Of a stretch of 64,000 nucleotides of DNA, positions 47,112-55,943 are shown piece after piece. Numbering within the stretch: position 1 is the stretch's first letter; each line of letters begins with the position of its first letter. The DNA lies in contig CAVUMC010000002.1 in assembly GCA_963742535.1 (NCBI GenBank), positions 1,674,001 through 1,738,000 on the forward strand, given 5' to 3'. This DNA comes from VRUE01 sp963742535. GTDB taxonomy: Bacteria > Actinomycetota > Thermoleophilia > Solirubrobacterales > 70-9. The notes under the pieces are model-generated. The model was not told where the DNA came from and did not search any database. It was given only the letters and a program-made list of their open reading frames with translations. The translations under genes were made by a program, and so were the position numbers.

Positions 47112-48002
47112 TCAGGCGCCGGCGTGGAGCTGCGGCGTCCGCGTGCCCCCGCGCTGGCGCTCGGTCTTGCTGACCACATCGAAGAAGACGTCGTTGCGGC
47201 CGCGGCGCATTTTGCGCGGGAAGAAGTGGCGTGCCCGGCGGTGCCCGGCGGTCATCGCGCGGAAGCTGGCCTCGTGGGCGGGGCTCCAGCGGATGCCGAA
47301 GATCTCCCGCACGCGCGGCGGCAGCGTGCCCTTGATGATGTGGTTCTGGACGGCGATGTTGCCTTTCGCCGCCCGCGGCACTGGCTGCTCGAAGGCGACT
47401 AGCGGCGCCATCTCCAATCCGTGCGCGGTCGCCTGCAGGTCGGGGGAGGTGAGCCGTTCGTCCCACCAGGCTTTGAACTCGCGATAGGAAGCGGGGATCT
47501 CGCTCGGCGGCAGGCCGAAGAGCTCGCCGAAGCGGACGTAGTCCTGCCAGAGGTCCTCGCGCTCGCTTTCGCTCAGCGGTCGCACCATCGTCTCGTACAT
47601 CGCCCGGCCGGAGTCGGCGATCACGGCCAGGGTCCAAAGCATCAGCTCGGGATCGAAGGCGGAGTAGGCGGTGCCGGTGGGGTGCACCCCGGCTGGCTCG
47701 GAGAGCGTGCCCTTGACCCGTTCGTGCAGTCGGTGGACGGCGGCCAGTGCCTTGTCGGCTTCCGCGCGACTGCCGAGCAGGATCGTCTCCTGGATCTTGG
47801 CGGTGCGGGCGAGACGGCGAAAGGGAAAGTCGGCCGCGCGGGTGCTCTGCATCGTGCCGGTGTAGGTGAGCGGCTCGAGCGCGCCAATCAGCAGCGCCCG
47901 CTGCCCGTAGAGCAGGCCGACCGAACGCTCGCCGTGCACCATGCGGGCGACCGAACGCCCCGGGGGGAAGTAGTGAGAATCCGCTTCGCTTCGGTACGCC
48001 AT
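47112..48002 (-). CDS. MpaB/DUF2236-family oxygenase-like protein
   Basis: A 296-residue protein of the DUF2236 (MpaB/latex-clearing-protein-related) family. Diagnostic parts are HRLHERVKGT, TAYSAFDPELMLWTLAV and the distal GIRWSPAHEASFR. Characterised relatives bind haem b and oxygenate lipids or rubber; the actual substrate here is unknown. The ATG at 48002 is 14 nt after ftsH. The open frame further upstream overlaps ftsH and is not homologous. Confidence 0.8.
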   Translation of the reverse strand: MAYRSEADSHYFPPGRSVARMVHGERSVGLLYGQRALLIGALEPLTYTGTMQSTRAADFPFRRLARTAKIQETILLGSRAEADKALAAVHRLHERVKGTLSEPAGVHPTGTAYSAFDPELMLWTLAVIADSGRAMYETMVRPLSESEREDLWQDYVRFGELFGLPPSEIPASYREFKAWWDERLTSPDLQATAHGLEMAPLVAFEQPVPRAAKGNIAVQNHIIKGTLPPRVREIFGIRWSPAHEASFRAMTAGHRRARHFFPRKMRRGRNDVFFDVVSKTERQRGGTRTPQLHAGA

Positions 48003-48016
48003 CGCTGCCGGAAATG

Positions 48017-49567
48017 CTACTTCGGCTCGCCGGCCTCCGGGGAAAGCGCCGCCACGGCGCGCTCCAACATGCCCGACCGCGAGGGAGTGTGCAGTTCGTG
48101 CGCGGCGAAGATCTCGTCGAGGTCCTCGCGGGTCAGGGTCTCGCGCTCGAGCGCATTGACGGCGAGATTGTCGAGGCACTCGCGATTGGCGGCGAGCAGT
48201 GAGCGGGCGCGCCGGTGGGCTTCGCGCGCCAGTGTCATCGCGGCGCGGTCGACGTCGCGGCGGGTTGCGTCGGAGACGGCATAATCCCCGGTCGGCAGCG
48301 CGATCGGTGGGGCTCCGTCGGCATCGATTGCCACCCCCATGCCGAATTCCGCAGCCATCTGTTTGCAGACGGCGTGCACCCGGGCGAGGTCGTCGACTGC
48401 GCCCGAGTAGGAGTTGTCGAACACCTCTTCCTCGGCGGCGCGCCCGCCGAGCAGGGTGACGACCTCGTCGAGCAGCTCGTCGCGTGACTTGAGGTAGGTG
48501 TCCTCCTCGGGCGAGTGGGCGACGAAGCCGAGGGCCGGGCCGCGCGGGACGATGCTGAGGATCTCCGGCGGGTCGAGGCCGAGCAGGTGGCGGCAGAGCG
48601 CGTGGCCGGCCTCGTGGTAGGCAACGATGCGGCGCTCCTTCTGGTTGAGGCGCCGCGCCTGCTGTGAGCCGACCGACTGGCGCAGCAGCGACTCGTCGAG
48701 GTCCTCGCGCGTCATCGCTTTGCGTTCCGCCCGCCCGGCGATGATCGCCCCCTCGTTGAGCGCGTTGGCGAGCTGGGCCCCGGTCATCCCGGTCGTCTTG
48801 CGCGCCACGTCGGCCAGGTCGAGGCCGGGGTCGAGCGGCTTGCCCTTGGCGTGCGAGCGCAGGATCGCCTCGCGGCCATTGCGATCAGGCGGTGAGACCA
48901 GCACCTGACGGTCAAAGCGACCCGGCCGCAGCAGGGCCTTATCGAGCTTGTCGACGTGGTTGGAAGCGGCGATGACGATCACGGTGCCGGGATCGCGCTC
49001 GAATCCATCGAGCTCGACCAGCAGCTGATTGAGCGCCTGCTCGCGCTCACTAGAGCCACCATCGCCGCCTCCACCACTGCGCGCTCCACCGACGGCATCG
49101 AGCTCGTCGATGAAGATCACGGCGCGCCCGGACTTGCGCGCCTCTTTAAACAGCCGCCTGATGCGGGCGGCACCCCTCCCGACAAACATCTCTACGAAGC
49201 TCGAACCCGAAGCAGCGAAGAAGTCGACGCCGGCCTGCGCGGCGACGGCGCGCGCCAGCATCGTCTTGCCGGTCCCCGGTGGACCGAAGAGCAGCACTCC
49301 GCGCGGTGGCTTGGCGCCGAGCGCCGAGAAGCGTTTCGGATCCCGCAGCCACTCGGCGACGTCCATCAGCTCGTCCTTGGCCGCGTCGACGCCCTGGACC
49401 TCGTCCCACAGCACCGGCGCCGTCTTGCTCGCCTTCACCGTCTCCGGCTTGGTCGTGCCCATCGTCGATCGCATTAGGCGGAAGAAGACGAAGAGCAGCA
49501 GCGCCATAAAAACGACCCCGAAGACCGGGTACCAGTCGAAGGCGAATTGCTGAATTTCGGTAGCCAT
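48017..49567 (-). CDS. Short FtsH-type membrane AAA+ metalloprotease
   Basis: A 516-residue protein. One TM span (about 13-30) is followed directly by the AAA+ module: Walker A GPPGTGKT (95-102), Walker B VIFIDELDAV and the SRH region LLRPGRFDR. The zinc protease site is HEAGH (318-322), with the third ligand Asp in NSYSGAVDDL. Canonical FtsH has two TM helices around a periplasmic domain, and both the first TM and that domain are missing here. It is probably a second, specialised FtsH; target unknown. Confidence 0.88.
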   Translation of the reverse strand: MATEIQQFAFDWYPVFGVVFMALLLFVFFRLMRSTMGTTKPETVKASKTAPVLWDEVQGVDAAKDELMDVAEWLRDPKRFSALGAKPPRGVLLFGPPGTGKTMLARAVAAQAGVDFFAASGSSFVEMFVGRGAARIRRLFKEARKSGRAVIFIDELDAVGGARSGGGGDGGSSEREQALNQLLVELDGFERDPGTVIVIAASNHVDKLDKALLRPGRFDRQVLVSPPDRNGREAILRSHAKGKPLDPGLDLADVARKTTGMTGAQLANALNEGAIIAGRAERKAMTREDLDESLLRQSVGSQQARRLNQKERRIVAYHEAGHALCRHLLGLDPPEILSIVPRGPALGFVAHSPEEDTYLKSRDELLDEVVTLLGGRAAEEEVFDNSYSGAVDDLARVHAVCKQMAAEFGMGVAIDADGAPPIALPTGDYAVSDATRRDVDRAAMTLAREAHRRARSLLAANRECLDNLAVNALERETLTREDLDEIFAAHELHTPSRSGMLERAVAALSPEAGEPK

Positions 49568-49665
49568 TCTTAGTACTAACGAGGCAGTGTGGGCGTAAAG
49601 CGCGCGCACTCCAATCGCATATGCGTCCAGCTCGCGGCTGAGGGCTAAAGGTCGCGCGCGGGGCG

Positions 49666-50337
49666 CTAGAGATCGCGGGGAGCGACGACGCCGCTCTGCA
49701 GGGCTTTCTCAACCAGGGCAAGACGCTTGCGGTTCTGCGGCAGGTCTTCCAGTTCGAGCTTCTCGAAGAGAGCCCGCATGTGGGTCTTGACCGCGTCGAC
49801 GCTGAGATGGAGCTCGTCGGCGATCGCTTGGTTGGTTGGTGGGGTGGCAAAGTTCGAGCCGTCCTTGAAGGGGCGGCAGAGGGCGAGGAGGACGCGCCGC
49901 TGTCCCGGCGAGATCGTCGCTGCGGCTGACACCTCGCTGGCGACCACGGTCGCTTCCGGCGCTGACTCCCCGGGGCGGCGAAAGAGCACGGTTGTTTGGC
50001 CGAAGCGCAGGGTGTCGCCGTCGCGGAGGCGGCGGCGACCGTGCACGCGCTCGGTGTTGACGAAGGAGCCGTTGCGCGAGAGGCCGTCGTCGAGCAGCGT
50101 GCACTCGCCGCCGACGACCTCGACCTGGGCGTGCAGGGCGGAGACCTCCTCGTCCCAGTCAAGGCGCAACCCAGCCGCCTCGCCGCGGCCGATCCAGAGC
50201 TCGGTTACTCCCGCCGCGATCGCCAGGATCCGCTGCTCTCCTGCCCCGTCGCGGAGAACGAGGAAGGGGCACCCGCCGCGTTCGGCCTCGATCTGCTGCT
50301 TCAGCTCAGCGGCACTGGTCTGGCGGGGCGCGCTCAC
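49666..50337 (-). CDS. FHA-domain protein with C-terminal LuxR-type helix-turn-helix
   Basis: A 223-residue protein. The FHA domain (about 40-125) shows LWIGRGEAAG, SALHAQVEV and DDGLSRNGSFVN, the phosphothreonine-binding residues. A linker leads to a winged/LuxR-like HTH (SPGQRRVLLALCRPF ... TNQAIADELHLSVDAVKTHMRALFEKLEL). It should link Ser/Thr phosphorylation to transcription. I choose the GTG at 50337 because a TAGGAT -10 (50345-50350, minus strand) lies 7 nt away; an ATG at 50373 is the alternative. Confidence 0.82.
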   Translation of the reverse strand: MSAPRQTSAAELKQQIEAERGGCPFLVLRDGAGEQRILAIAAGVTELWIGRGEAAGLRLDWDEEVSALHAQVEVVGGECTLLDDGLSRNGSFVNTERVHGRRRLRDGDTLRFGQTTVLFRRPGESAPEATVVASEVSAAATISPGQRRVLLALCRPFKDGSNFATPPTNQAIADELHLSVDAVKTHMRALFEKLELEDLPQNRKRLALVEKALQSGVVAPRDL

Positions 50338-50461
50338 GGCGCTGATCCTACGGCGAGGGGTGAGCGAGTCCATCCCTAGGGGCCCTGGGAGGGGCGGCCG
50401 ATGCGGGCGAAGCTGGGACCACGGAGCAGTCAACCCGCCAAATCGACTCAAGGAGACTCAA

Positions 50462-51091
50462 ATGACTCGCAATCGCAACGCCCAGAAGATCGCCCGCCGC
50501 TTCGTCCTCCTGGCCGCCATCGCCAGCCTCGCGCTGGCCGTCGCCCCCACGGTCGGACAGGCCAAGGCCCCGGTCAAGTTCGGCGCCATGCTCAACTCGA
50601 AGGTGCAGCCCTCCAACTCGCTGCCTGGGCTCAGCTGCAGCGGCCCTGAAGCCCCGCTCACCACCTGCACGATGGTCCTTAACGACGCCTACGGCCGTCC
50701 CAACGGTGGCGAGATCGCGCCGAAGACCGGCACGATCAAGAAGCTCCGCCTGATCGCCGGCGGCCCCGGCAGCTTCCGCTTGATGGCGGTGAAGAAGATC
50801 AACGGCACCGACTCGATCGCCAAGCGCTACGGACAGCGGATCGAATATCGCGGCCAAATGGAATCGGCCGAAGAAGAAGGCGACTACAACGTCGAGTCCT
50901 TCCCGGTCGATATGAAGATCAAGAAGGGTGAGCAGCTCGCCATCCGCGGCAGCATCACCTCGATGATCCGCTGCTCCTCGGGCGGCCCCAACACCCTGAT
51001 CTACAACCCGCCCCTCTTCCTCGGCGGCTACTTCACCCCCGCCAGCGACACCGACGGCTGCTGGCTGCTGATGGAAGCGCTGATCAAGTAG
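50462..51091 (+). CDS. Secreted protein of unknown function
   Basis: A 209-residue protein with a clear signal peptide (RRFVLLAAIASLALAVAPTVGQA) and a mature part containing four Cys (CSGPEAPLTTC, IRCSSGG, DGCWL). Its probable beta-sandwich character (alternating hydrophobics, KKLRLIAGGPGSFRLMAV) suggests a cell-surface or extracellular protein. AAGGAGA lies 10 nt before the ATG. No family is recognised. Confidence 0.75.
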   Translation: MTRNRNAQKIARRFVLLAAIASLALAVAPTVGQAKAPVKFGAMLNSKVQPSNSLPGLSCSGPEAPLTTCTMVLNDAYGRPNGGEIAPKTGTIKKLRLIAGGPGSFRLMAVKKINGTDSIAKRYGQRIEYRGQMESAEEEGDYNVESFPVDMKIKKGEQLAIRGSITSMIRCSSGGPNTLIYNPPLFLGGYFTPASDTDGCWLLMEALIK

Positions 51092-51833
51092 ATCGCACGA
51101 CCTGTGATCCGCCGACGATGGCCTCAGTGCCATCGTCGGCGAACACGATCCAGGCCTTGTTGCCGCCGTCGTAGTCCGGCGCCCAGAGCTTCAGCGTCGC
51201 CGGGCGATCCCAGACGGTGACTTCCTCGGCGCCGGTCTCCTCCTCACCGCGCCAGATCCGCACGAAGGGGTTGTCCTGGCGCTCCTCGCCGATCGTCGTC
51301 GGCTCGCGGTGGCCGGGATGGACGACGGTCTCCGGGTGCAGCTCCATCAGCCGCATCACCGAGGCCTTGAGGTCGGCGAAGCCGCTGGCGCCGGGCGCCA
51401 TCGTGCCGCCGACCGTGCCCTTGAAGAGGACGTCGGCGGTGAAGACGTCACTGCCGTTGACCAGCAGGGCGACGTGGCCGGCGGCGTGGCCCGGGGTCGA
51501 GATCGCTTCGATATCGAGGCCGCCGGTGCTGAGCGTCTCGCCGTCGCCGATCGTCTGCGCGATCTCATCGGCGATTTCGGCAGCGGCCTCGGCGTGGGCC
51601 ACCATCGGCACGCCGCCGAGCTTCTCCTGCGCCGCGGCGAGGCCGGCGACGTGATCCGCGTGGGGGTGGGTGATGAGGATGTGAGTGATCTCGATCCCGT
51701 CCCTCTCGGCTCGCTCGAGCAGCGGCTCGAGCTCATCGTTGCCGTCGATCAGCACGCCCTTCCCGCCGGCTTCATCGGCGACGAGATAGGCGTTGGACAG
51801 CCACTGCGGGTTCTCGGTCCTCTCGACGATCAA
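51084..51833 (-). CDS. MBL-fold metallo-hydrolase (glyoxalase II-like)
   Basis: A 249-residue hydrolase with the metal-binding motif THPHADHVAG, STPGHAAGHVAL for the next ligand and VVHPGHREPT for the last His. It resembles glyoxalase II-type thioesterases but has an extra ~50-residue C-terminal portion. It starts with TTG at 51833, supported by AAGGAGA at 7 nt. Its 3' end overlaps the convergent secreted-protein gene by 8 nt. Confidence 0.87.
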   Translation of the reverse strand: MIVERTENPQWLSNAYLVADEAGGKGVLIDGNDELEPLLERAERDGIEITHILITHPHADHVAGLAAAQEKLGGVPMVAHAEAAAEIADEIAQTIGDGETLSTGGLDIEAISTPGHAAGHVALLVNGSDVFTADVLFKGTVGGTMAPGASGFADLKASVMRLMELHPETVVHPGHREPTTIGEERQDNPFVRIWRGEEETGAEEVTVWDRPATLKLWAPDYDGGNKAWIVFADDGTEAIVGGSQVVRST

Positions 51834-51914
51834 GCGTCTCTCCTTAAGTTGGGCGAACGGGTAGCCGGGTCGGCGTCTGTCGAACTCTCCCAGACGCCAC
51901 CCGTGGGGAGGAGC

Positions 51915-52679
51915 TCAGCCCGCGACCGGGGCCGTGCTACCCCGCATCAGCACTGTCGCGACCAGCCCCGGGTCGTCCCAGGTTGGCGTGTGGCCGACGC
52001 CGGGCAGGGTGAGGAAGCGGGCGTTGGCCGGGCGACGCTCGGGCCGGGGTGGACCGACCAGGCGGTCGAGCTCGCCCCAGGCGAGGATCACCGGGATGTC
52101 GGGGTAGTCGGTCGGGTCGAAGACGTGGGTGCGCATCGCCCGGTTGGCGCCGTCGTAGCCGTTGGCGTCGATCCAGCCGAGCACCAGGCGACGCCCCGCG
52201 TCGGCGGGGATGCGACCGGGGTGGGCGGCGAAGGTGGCGAGGGCTCGCTCACGCAGCCGCCGGTTGTGCAGCGCCACCGAGACGAGCGGCCGCAGCCGCC
52301 GCGCCCAGACACGGGTGTTGGTCCGCCGCTCGCCGATCGGCGCCCGCCAGAGGCCGGCCGGGGAGATCGCCGTCACTGAGGCCGCCCAGCCGGCCCGTCC
52401 CATCTCCAGCGCGACCCAGCCGCCGAGCGAGTTGCCGGCCACGTGGGGCCGCTCGATCCCCAGCGCAAGGCAGTGCTCGTGCACGGCCGCGGCCAGGTTG
52501 GCAGCGCTCGGCTCGACCTGGGCGGCGAGCGGCGGCGTCGCGCCGAAGCCCGGCAGGTCGATCGCGATCGGCTCGCGATCGGCCTCGAGCAGCTTGATGA
52601 CCGGGCTCCAGATCTCCTTCGAGCCGCCGAGGCCATGGAGCAGCAGCAGCGGCTCGCGCCGCTCCGCGCTCACCGCCAT
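51915..52679 (-). CDS. Alpha/beta hydrolase
   Basis: A 254-residue hydrolase. The oxyanion loop LHGLGGS, nucleophile elbow GNSLGGW (Ser), acidic residue in AWGELDRLV and His in PGVGHTP give a full catalytic triad. Its ATG lies 10 nt inside the end of the CFA-synthase gene, so it is the fourth gene of that operon and may act on the modified acyl lipid. No closer assignment is possible. Confidence 0.85.
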   Translation of the reverse strand: MAVSAERREPLLLLHGLGGSKEIWSPVIKLLEADREPIAIDLPGFGATPPLAAQVEPSAANLAAAVHEHCLALGIERPHVAGNSLGGWVALEMGRAGWAASVTAISPAGLWRAPIGERRTNTRVWARRLRPLVSVALHNRRLRERALATFAAHPGRIPADAGRRLVLGWIDANGYDGANRAMRTHVFDPTDYPDIPVILAWGELDRLVGPPRPERRPANARFLTLPGVGHTPTWDDPGLVATVLMRGSTAPVAG

Positions 52680-53863
52680 CCCGGCTTCGCCAGTAGCACC
52701 TGCACGTCGCCGATGCGGCGCTCGCGAAACCCCGCCTCGGAAGAGCAGAGGTAGAACTCCCAGAGGCGGCGGAAGCGCTCGTCGTAGCCGCGCTCACGCA
52801 GTTGCTCCCAGGCGGCGTGAAAGCGTCGGCGCCAGCCGGCAAGAGTGGGGGGATAGTGGGCGGTGATGTCCGCCATCCATACCTCACGCATGTCGGTGAC
52901 GCGGGCGATGCAGTCGGAGATTAGGCCCCGCGAGGGCAGGCAGCCGCCGGGGAAGACGTGGGTGTTGGCGAAGCTGCGGGCGCCCTTCTCGCTCTCATAG
53001 AGGCGGTCGTCGATCGTGATCGCTTGCAGCAGCATCAGCCCCTCGGGCGTGAGCAGCTCGCTGCAGCGGCGGAAGTACTCGTCAAAGTGCTGCCAGCCGA
53101 CCGCCTCGATCATCTCCACCGAGACCAGCCGGTCGAAGTTGCCGCGCAGGTCGCGGTAGTCCTCCAGCAGCACCGTGACCCGGTCAGCCAGGCCGGCCGC
53201 CGCGATCCGCTCCGTCGCGAGCGCGTGCTGGGCGGGAGAGATGGTGGTGGTCGTCACCCGGCAGTCGTACCGGCTGGCGGCGTGGATCGCCAGCCCGCCC
53301 CAGCCGCTGCCGATCTCGAGGAGATGGGTGTCGGGACCGAGTCGCAGCTCACGGCAGATACGGTCCAGCTTCGCCAGCTGCGCCAGCTCGAGGCTGGTGT
53401 CCGGGTGGGGGAAGTAGGCGCAGGAATAGAGCATGCGCTCGTCGAGGAAAGAGCCGAAGAGCTCGTTGCCGAGGTCGTAATGGGCGGCGATGTGCCGCCG
53501 CGCCTTCGCCCGGGTGTTGTCGGGAACGAGGTGGCCGAGGCGATGGGCCCAGCCACGCGGCATGGCGACGATGCTGCTCAGGGCGCTGGGGTCGCGCAGC
53601 TGGCGGGCGGCGATACGGAACAGTGCGACCAGGTCGTCGGTCTCCCAGAGGCCGTCAACGTAGGCCTCACCGAGGCCGGTGCTGCCGCGCAGGACACTGC
53701 GCCAAGCGGCTGGATCGTGGACCGCGACCGAAGCGCGCAGCTCGGCGCCAGCGGGTCCGAAGCTGCGCTCGCGTCCCGCCTCGCGCAGGTCGATCCGACC
53801 GCCGCGCAGGCGAGAGAGAGATGCGGAGACGGCGGTGCGGGCAAGCCGGTCCCCTACGGCGAT
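52670..53863 (-). CDS. Cyclopropane-fatty-acyl-phospholipid synthase family methyltransferase
   Basis: About 397 residues. The SAM site is LLEIGSGWGGLAIHAA, followed by TTTISPAQHALA, VSVEMIEAVG and the C-terminal WRRRFHAAWEQLRERGYDERF segment of CFA synthases. It adds a methylene or methyl group to unsaturated acyl chains. No ATG, GTG or TTG occurs in frame over the N-terminal domain until an ATG at ~53562 that would remove about 100 residues. The ATC at 53863, overlapping the DUF1365 stop region, is a guess. Domain identity is firm, the 5' end is not. Confidence 0.78.
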   Translation of the reverse strand: MAVGDRLARTAVSASLSRLRGGRIDLREAGRERSFGPAGAELRASVAVHDPAAWRSVLRGSTGLGEAYVDGLWETDDLVALFRIAARQLRDPSALSSIVAMPRGWAHRLGHLVPDNTRAKARRHIAAHYDLGNELFGSFLDERMLYSCAYFPHPDTSLELAQLAKLDRICRELRLGPDTHLLEIGSGWGGLAIHAASRYDCRVTTTTISPAQHALATERIAAAGLADRVTVLLEDYRDLRGNFDRLVSVEMIEAVGWQHFDEYFRRCSELLTPEGLMLLQAITIDDRLYESEKGARSFANTHVFPGGCLPSRGLISDCIARVTDMREVWMADITAHYPPTLAGWRRRFHAAWEQLRERGYDERFRRLWEFYLCSSEAGFRERRIGDVQVLLAKPGWR

Positions 53864-54630
53864 AGGAAGCCCTTTGGGCGCTTCCCCTCTGGGTGAGGGA
53901 AGTAGCGGGCGCCGCGCAGCTTGAGCCTCAGCGACTGGGCGTAGATCTTCGCTACCACCTGCAGCGACATCGCTGGATATTGCAGCAGCATCCGGGTCAA
54001 AAGTGAACGGCTGAGCTCCCGCCGCCGCAGCGAGAGCGTCGCGTCGAATTGCTTGCCGCTGTCCACCGTGTGGGACGCGATGTGGACGGAGAGGCGGGTC
54101 CCCGGTTCCCCCGCGCGGAAGGAGTAGGTCTGGTCCATTCCCATCAGTGGTGAGACGTGCAGCTCCTTGTCTAGGTCGCCGCTGAGGACGGGACCGCGCC
54201 GCTCGCCACGAGCGAGCACGTAGGGGTGACGTTCGCCCCAAGGAATGTTTTTGACGTCGGCCACGACCGCCTCCACTCGTTCGTCCGCCGCGTCGAAGCA
54301 GTAGTAGAAGCTGACCGGGTTGAAGGCGTGGCCGAGGTAGCGCAAGTTGGCGAGCAGGCGCACTGGCCCGCCCGGCCGCCGCCCGGTCACTTGCTCGACC
54401 TCGTCGCGAGCGCACTCGGCGAGCGGGCGCGAGCGGTCGCCCATGAAGTCGGCGCGGCGGAAGCGCGCCGGCGCCGCCCGCCGGGCTGACCAGAGCGGGA
54501 AGGGATCGAGCGTCCCCGGCAGCTCTTCCAGGTCGAGGTACATGAGGAAGAGTCGGTAGCGGAAGCTGTGCTCGACCGGCTCGAAGCGCCGGTGCCGCAC
54601 CCACCCCTCGTAGACGGCGGAGATGCTCAC
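53854..54630 (-). CDS. DUF1365 family protein
   Basis: A 258-residue protein with the diagnostic GWVRHRRFEPVEHSFRYRLF opening and the LGHAFNPVSFYYCFD core with ELHVSPLMGMDQ. The biochemical role is not established, but the family is almost always found with an FAD amine-oxidase-like gene and a CFA synthase, as here. It starts with a GTG overlapping the stop of the FAD gene (GTGA). Confidence 0.88.
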   Translation of the reverse strand: MSISAVYEGWVRHRRFEPVEHSFRYRLFLMYLDLEELPGTLDPFPLWSARRAAPARFRRADFMGDRSRPLAECARDEVEQVTGRRPGGPVRLLANLRYLGHAFNPVSFYYCFDAADERVEAVVADVKNIPWGERHPYVLARGERRGPVLSGDLDKELHVSPLMGMDQTYSFRAGEPGTRLSVHIASHTVDSGKQFDATLSLRRRELSRSLLTRMLLQYPAMSLQVVAKIYAQSLRLKLRGARYFPHPEGKRPKGFLSP

Positions 54631-55943
54631 GCTGCCACCCCCGTTCCTTGCTGAGTTCGCCCTTTTGGCTCCGTATGCCCCCCAAAGGACGAAGTCAGTG
54701 AGTGGGCATTAGGCGCGAACCGCTCGCAGGCGCGCATCGCGCTCAGCACGCCGTCCTCGTGGAAACCCCAACCCCAGTAGGCCCCGCAGTAGTGGGTGCG
54801 GCGCACGGCGCTGATCTCGGCGTGCTGGCCTTGGGCGCGGACGCCCTCGGCGGTGTAGACGGGGTGCTCATAGGTGAAGCGGCGCAGGATCTTCGCCGGA
54901 TCGATTTCCTCCTCGCGGTTGAGCGTGACGAGGAACTCGCGATCGGCGCGCAGCCGCTGCAAGTTGTTCATCCAGTAGGTGACGGTGCTGCGGCCCGTCG
55001 GCGGCTCGCTCAGGTGGAAGTTCCAGCTCGACCAGGCGGTGCGGCGGCGGGGGAGCAGGGAGGCATCGGTGTGGAGGACGGTCTCGTTGCGCTGAAAGGG
55101 GATCGCGCCGAGGATTTCGCGCTCGGCCTCGCTCGGGTCGGCCAGCATCGCCAGCGCTTGGTCGGAGTGGGCCGCGATCACGACCTCGTCGAAGTCCTCG
55201 CTCTCGCAGCCGTCGGCCTCGATCCGCACACTGTCGTCGAGGCGCTCGATCCGACGCACCGGCGCTCCCAGGCGGACGCAGTCGCGCCAGGGAGCTGAGA
55301 TCGCCTCGACGTAGCTGGCCGAGCCGCCGCTCACGGTCCGCCAGCGCGGGCGATCGCGCAGGCTGAACATGCCGTGGTTGTCGAAGAACTCAGCCATGAA
55401 GCTGGCCGGGAAGCTCCACATCTGCTCGGGGTCGGCCGACCAGACCGCCGAAGCTTGGGGCACGATCAGGCGCTCGATGAAGTGACGGGAGAAGCCGCGC
55501 TCCTCCAGCCAGTGCCCCAGCGAGGGGGCGGTGCCGTTCATTCCGATCAGGGTGCGGGCCTCGCGGTTGAAGCGGCGCCAGTCGCGCAGCATGCCGAGGA
55601 AGGTGGGGCTGAGCAGGTGACTCGGGCGCGAGAAGAGTCCCAATGGTGTGCCCGAGAACTCGAACTCGCCGCGCCCGTCGGAGACCGAGAAGCTCATGTG
55701 CGAGGGCTGGCTGGCGACGCCGAGCTCGCCCAGCAGCCGTTCGAAGTTGGGGTAGTTGCGGTCGTTGAAGACGATGAAGCCGGTGTCGATGCGATGGCTG
55801 CGGCCCTCGCTCTCGACCGTGACCGTGTTCGAGTGCCCGCCGAGGCGGCTCGCCGCCTCGAAGACGACCAGCTCATGCTCGTGGTGCAGCAAGTGGGCAG
55901 CGACCAGCCCCGAGATGCCGGTCCCGACGATCGCAATCTTCAT
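54627..55943 (-). CDS. FAD-dependent oxidoreductase of the CFA-synthase/DUF1365 cluster
   Basis: A 438-residue flavoprotein of the amine-oxidase/protoporphyrinogen-oxidase fold. The N-terminal motif is IAIVGTGISGLVAAHLL with VFEAASRLGGHSNT, and the C-terminal GAYWGWGFHEDGVLSA completes the FAD site. In related clusters it takes part with the methyltransferase in making methyl-branched, cyclopropane or furan fatty acids. It is the first gene of the four-gene operon. The upstream gap holds repeated GGTAYG elements. Confidence 0.88.
   Translation of the reverse strand: MKIAIVGTGISGLVAAHLLHHEHELVVFEAASRLGGHSNTVTVESEGRSHRIDTGFIVFNDRNYPNFERLLGELGVASQPSHMSFSVSDGRGEFEFSGTPLGLFSRPSHLLSPTFLGMLRDWRRFNREARTLIGMNGTAPSLGHWLEERGFSRHFIERLIVPQASAVWSADPEQMWSFPASFMAEFFDNHGMFSLRDRPRWRTVSGGSASYVEAISAPWRDCVRLGAPVRRIERLDDSVRIEADGCESEDFDEVVIAAHSDQALAMLADPSEAEREILGAIPFQRNETVLHTDASLLPRRRTAWSSWNFHLSEPPTGRSTVTYWMNNLQRLRADREFLVTLNREEEIDPAKILRRFTYEHPVYTAEGVRAQGQHAEISAVRRTHYCGAYWGWGFHEDGVLSAMRACERFAPNAHSLTSSFGGHTEPKGRTQQGTGVAA

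Noticed and set aside
53864..54685. In-frame extension of the CFA synthase across DUF1365
   Set aside because: The translation is low-complexity Arg/Leu/Pro and lies wholly inside the DUF1365 gene in another frame.
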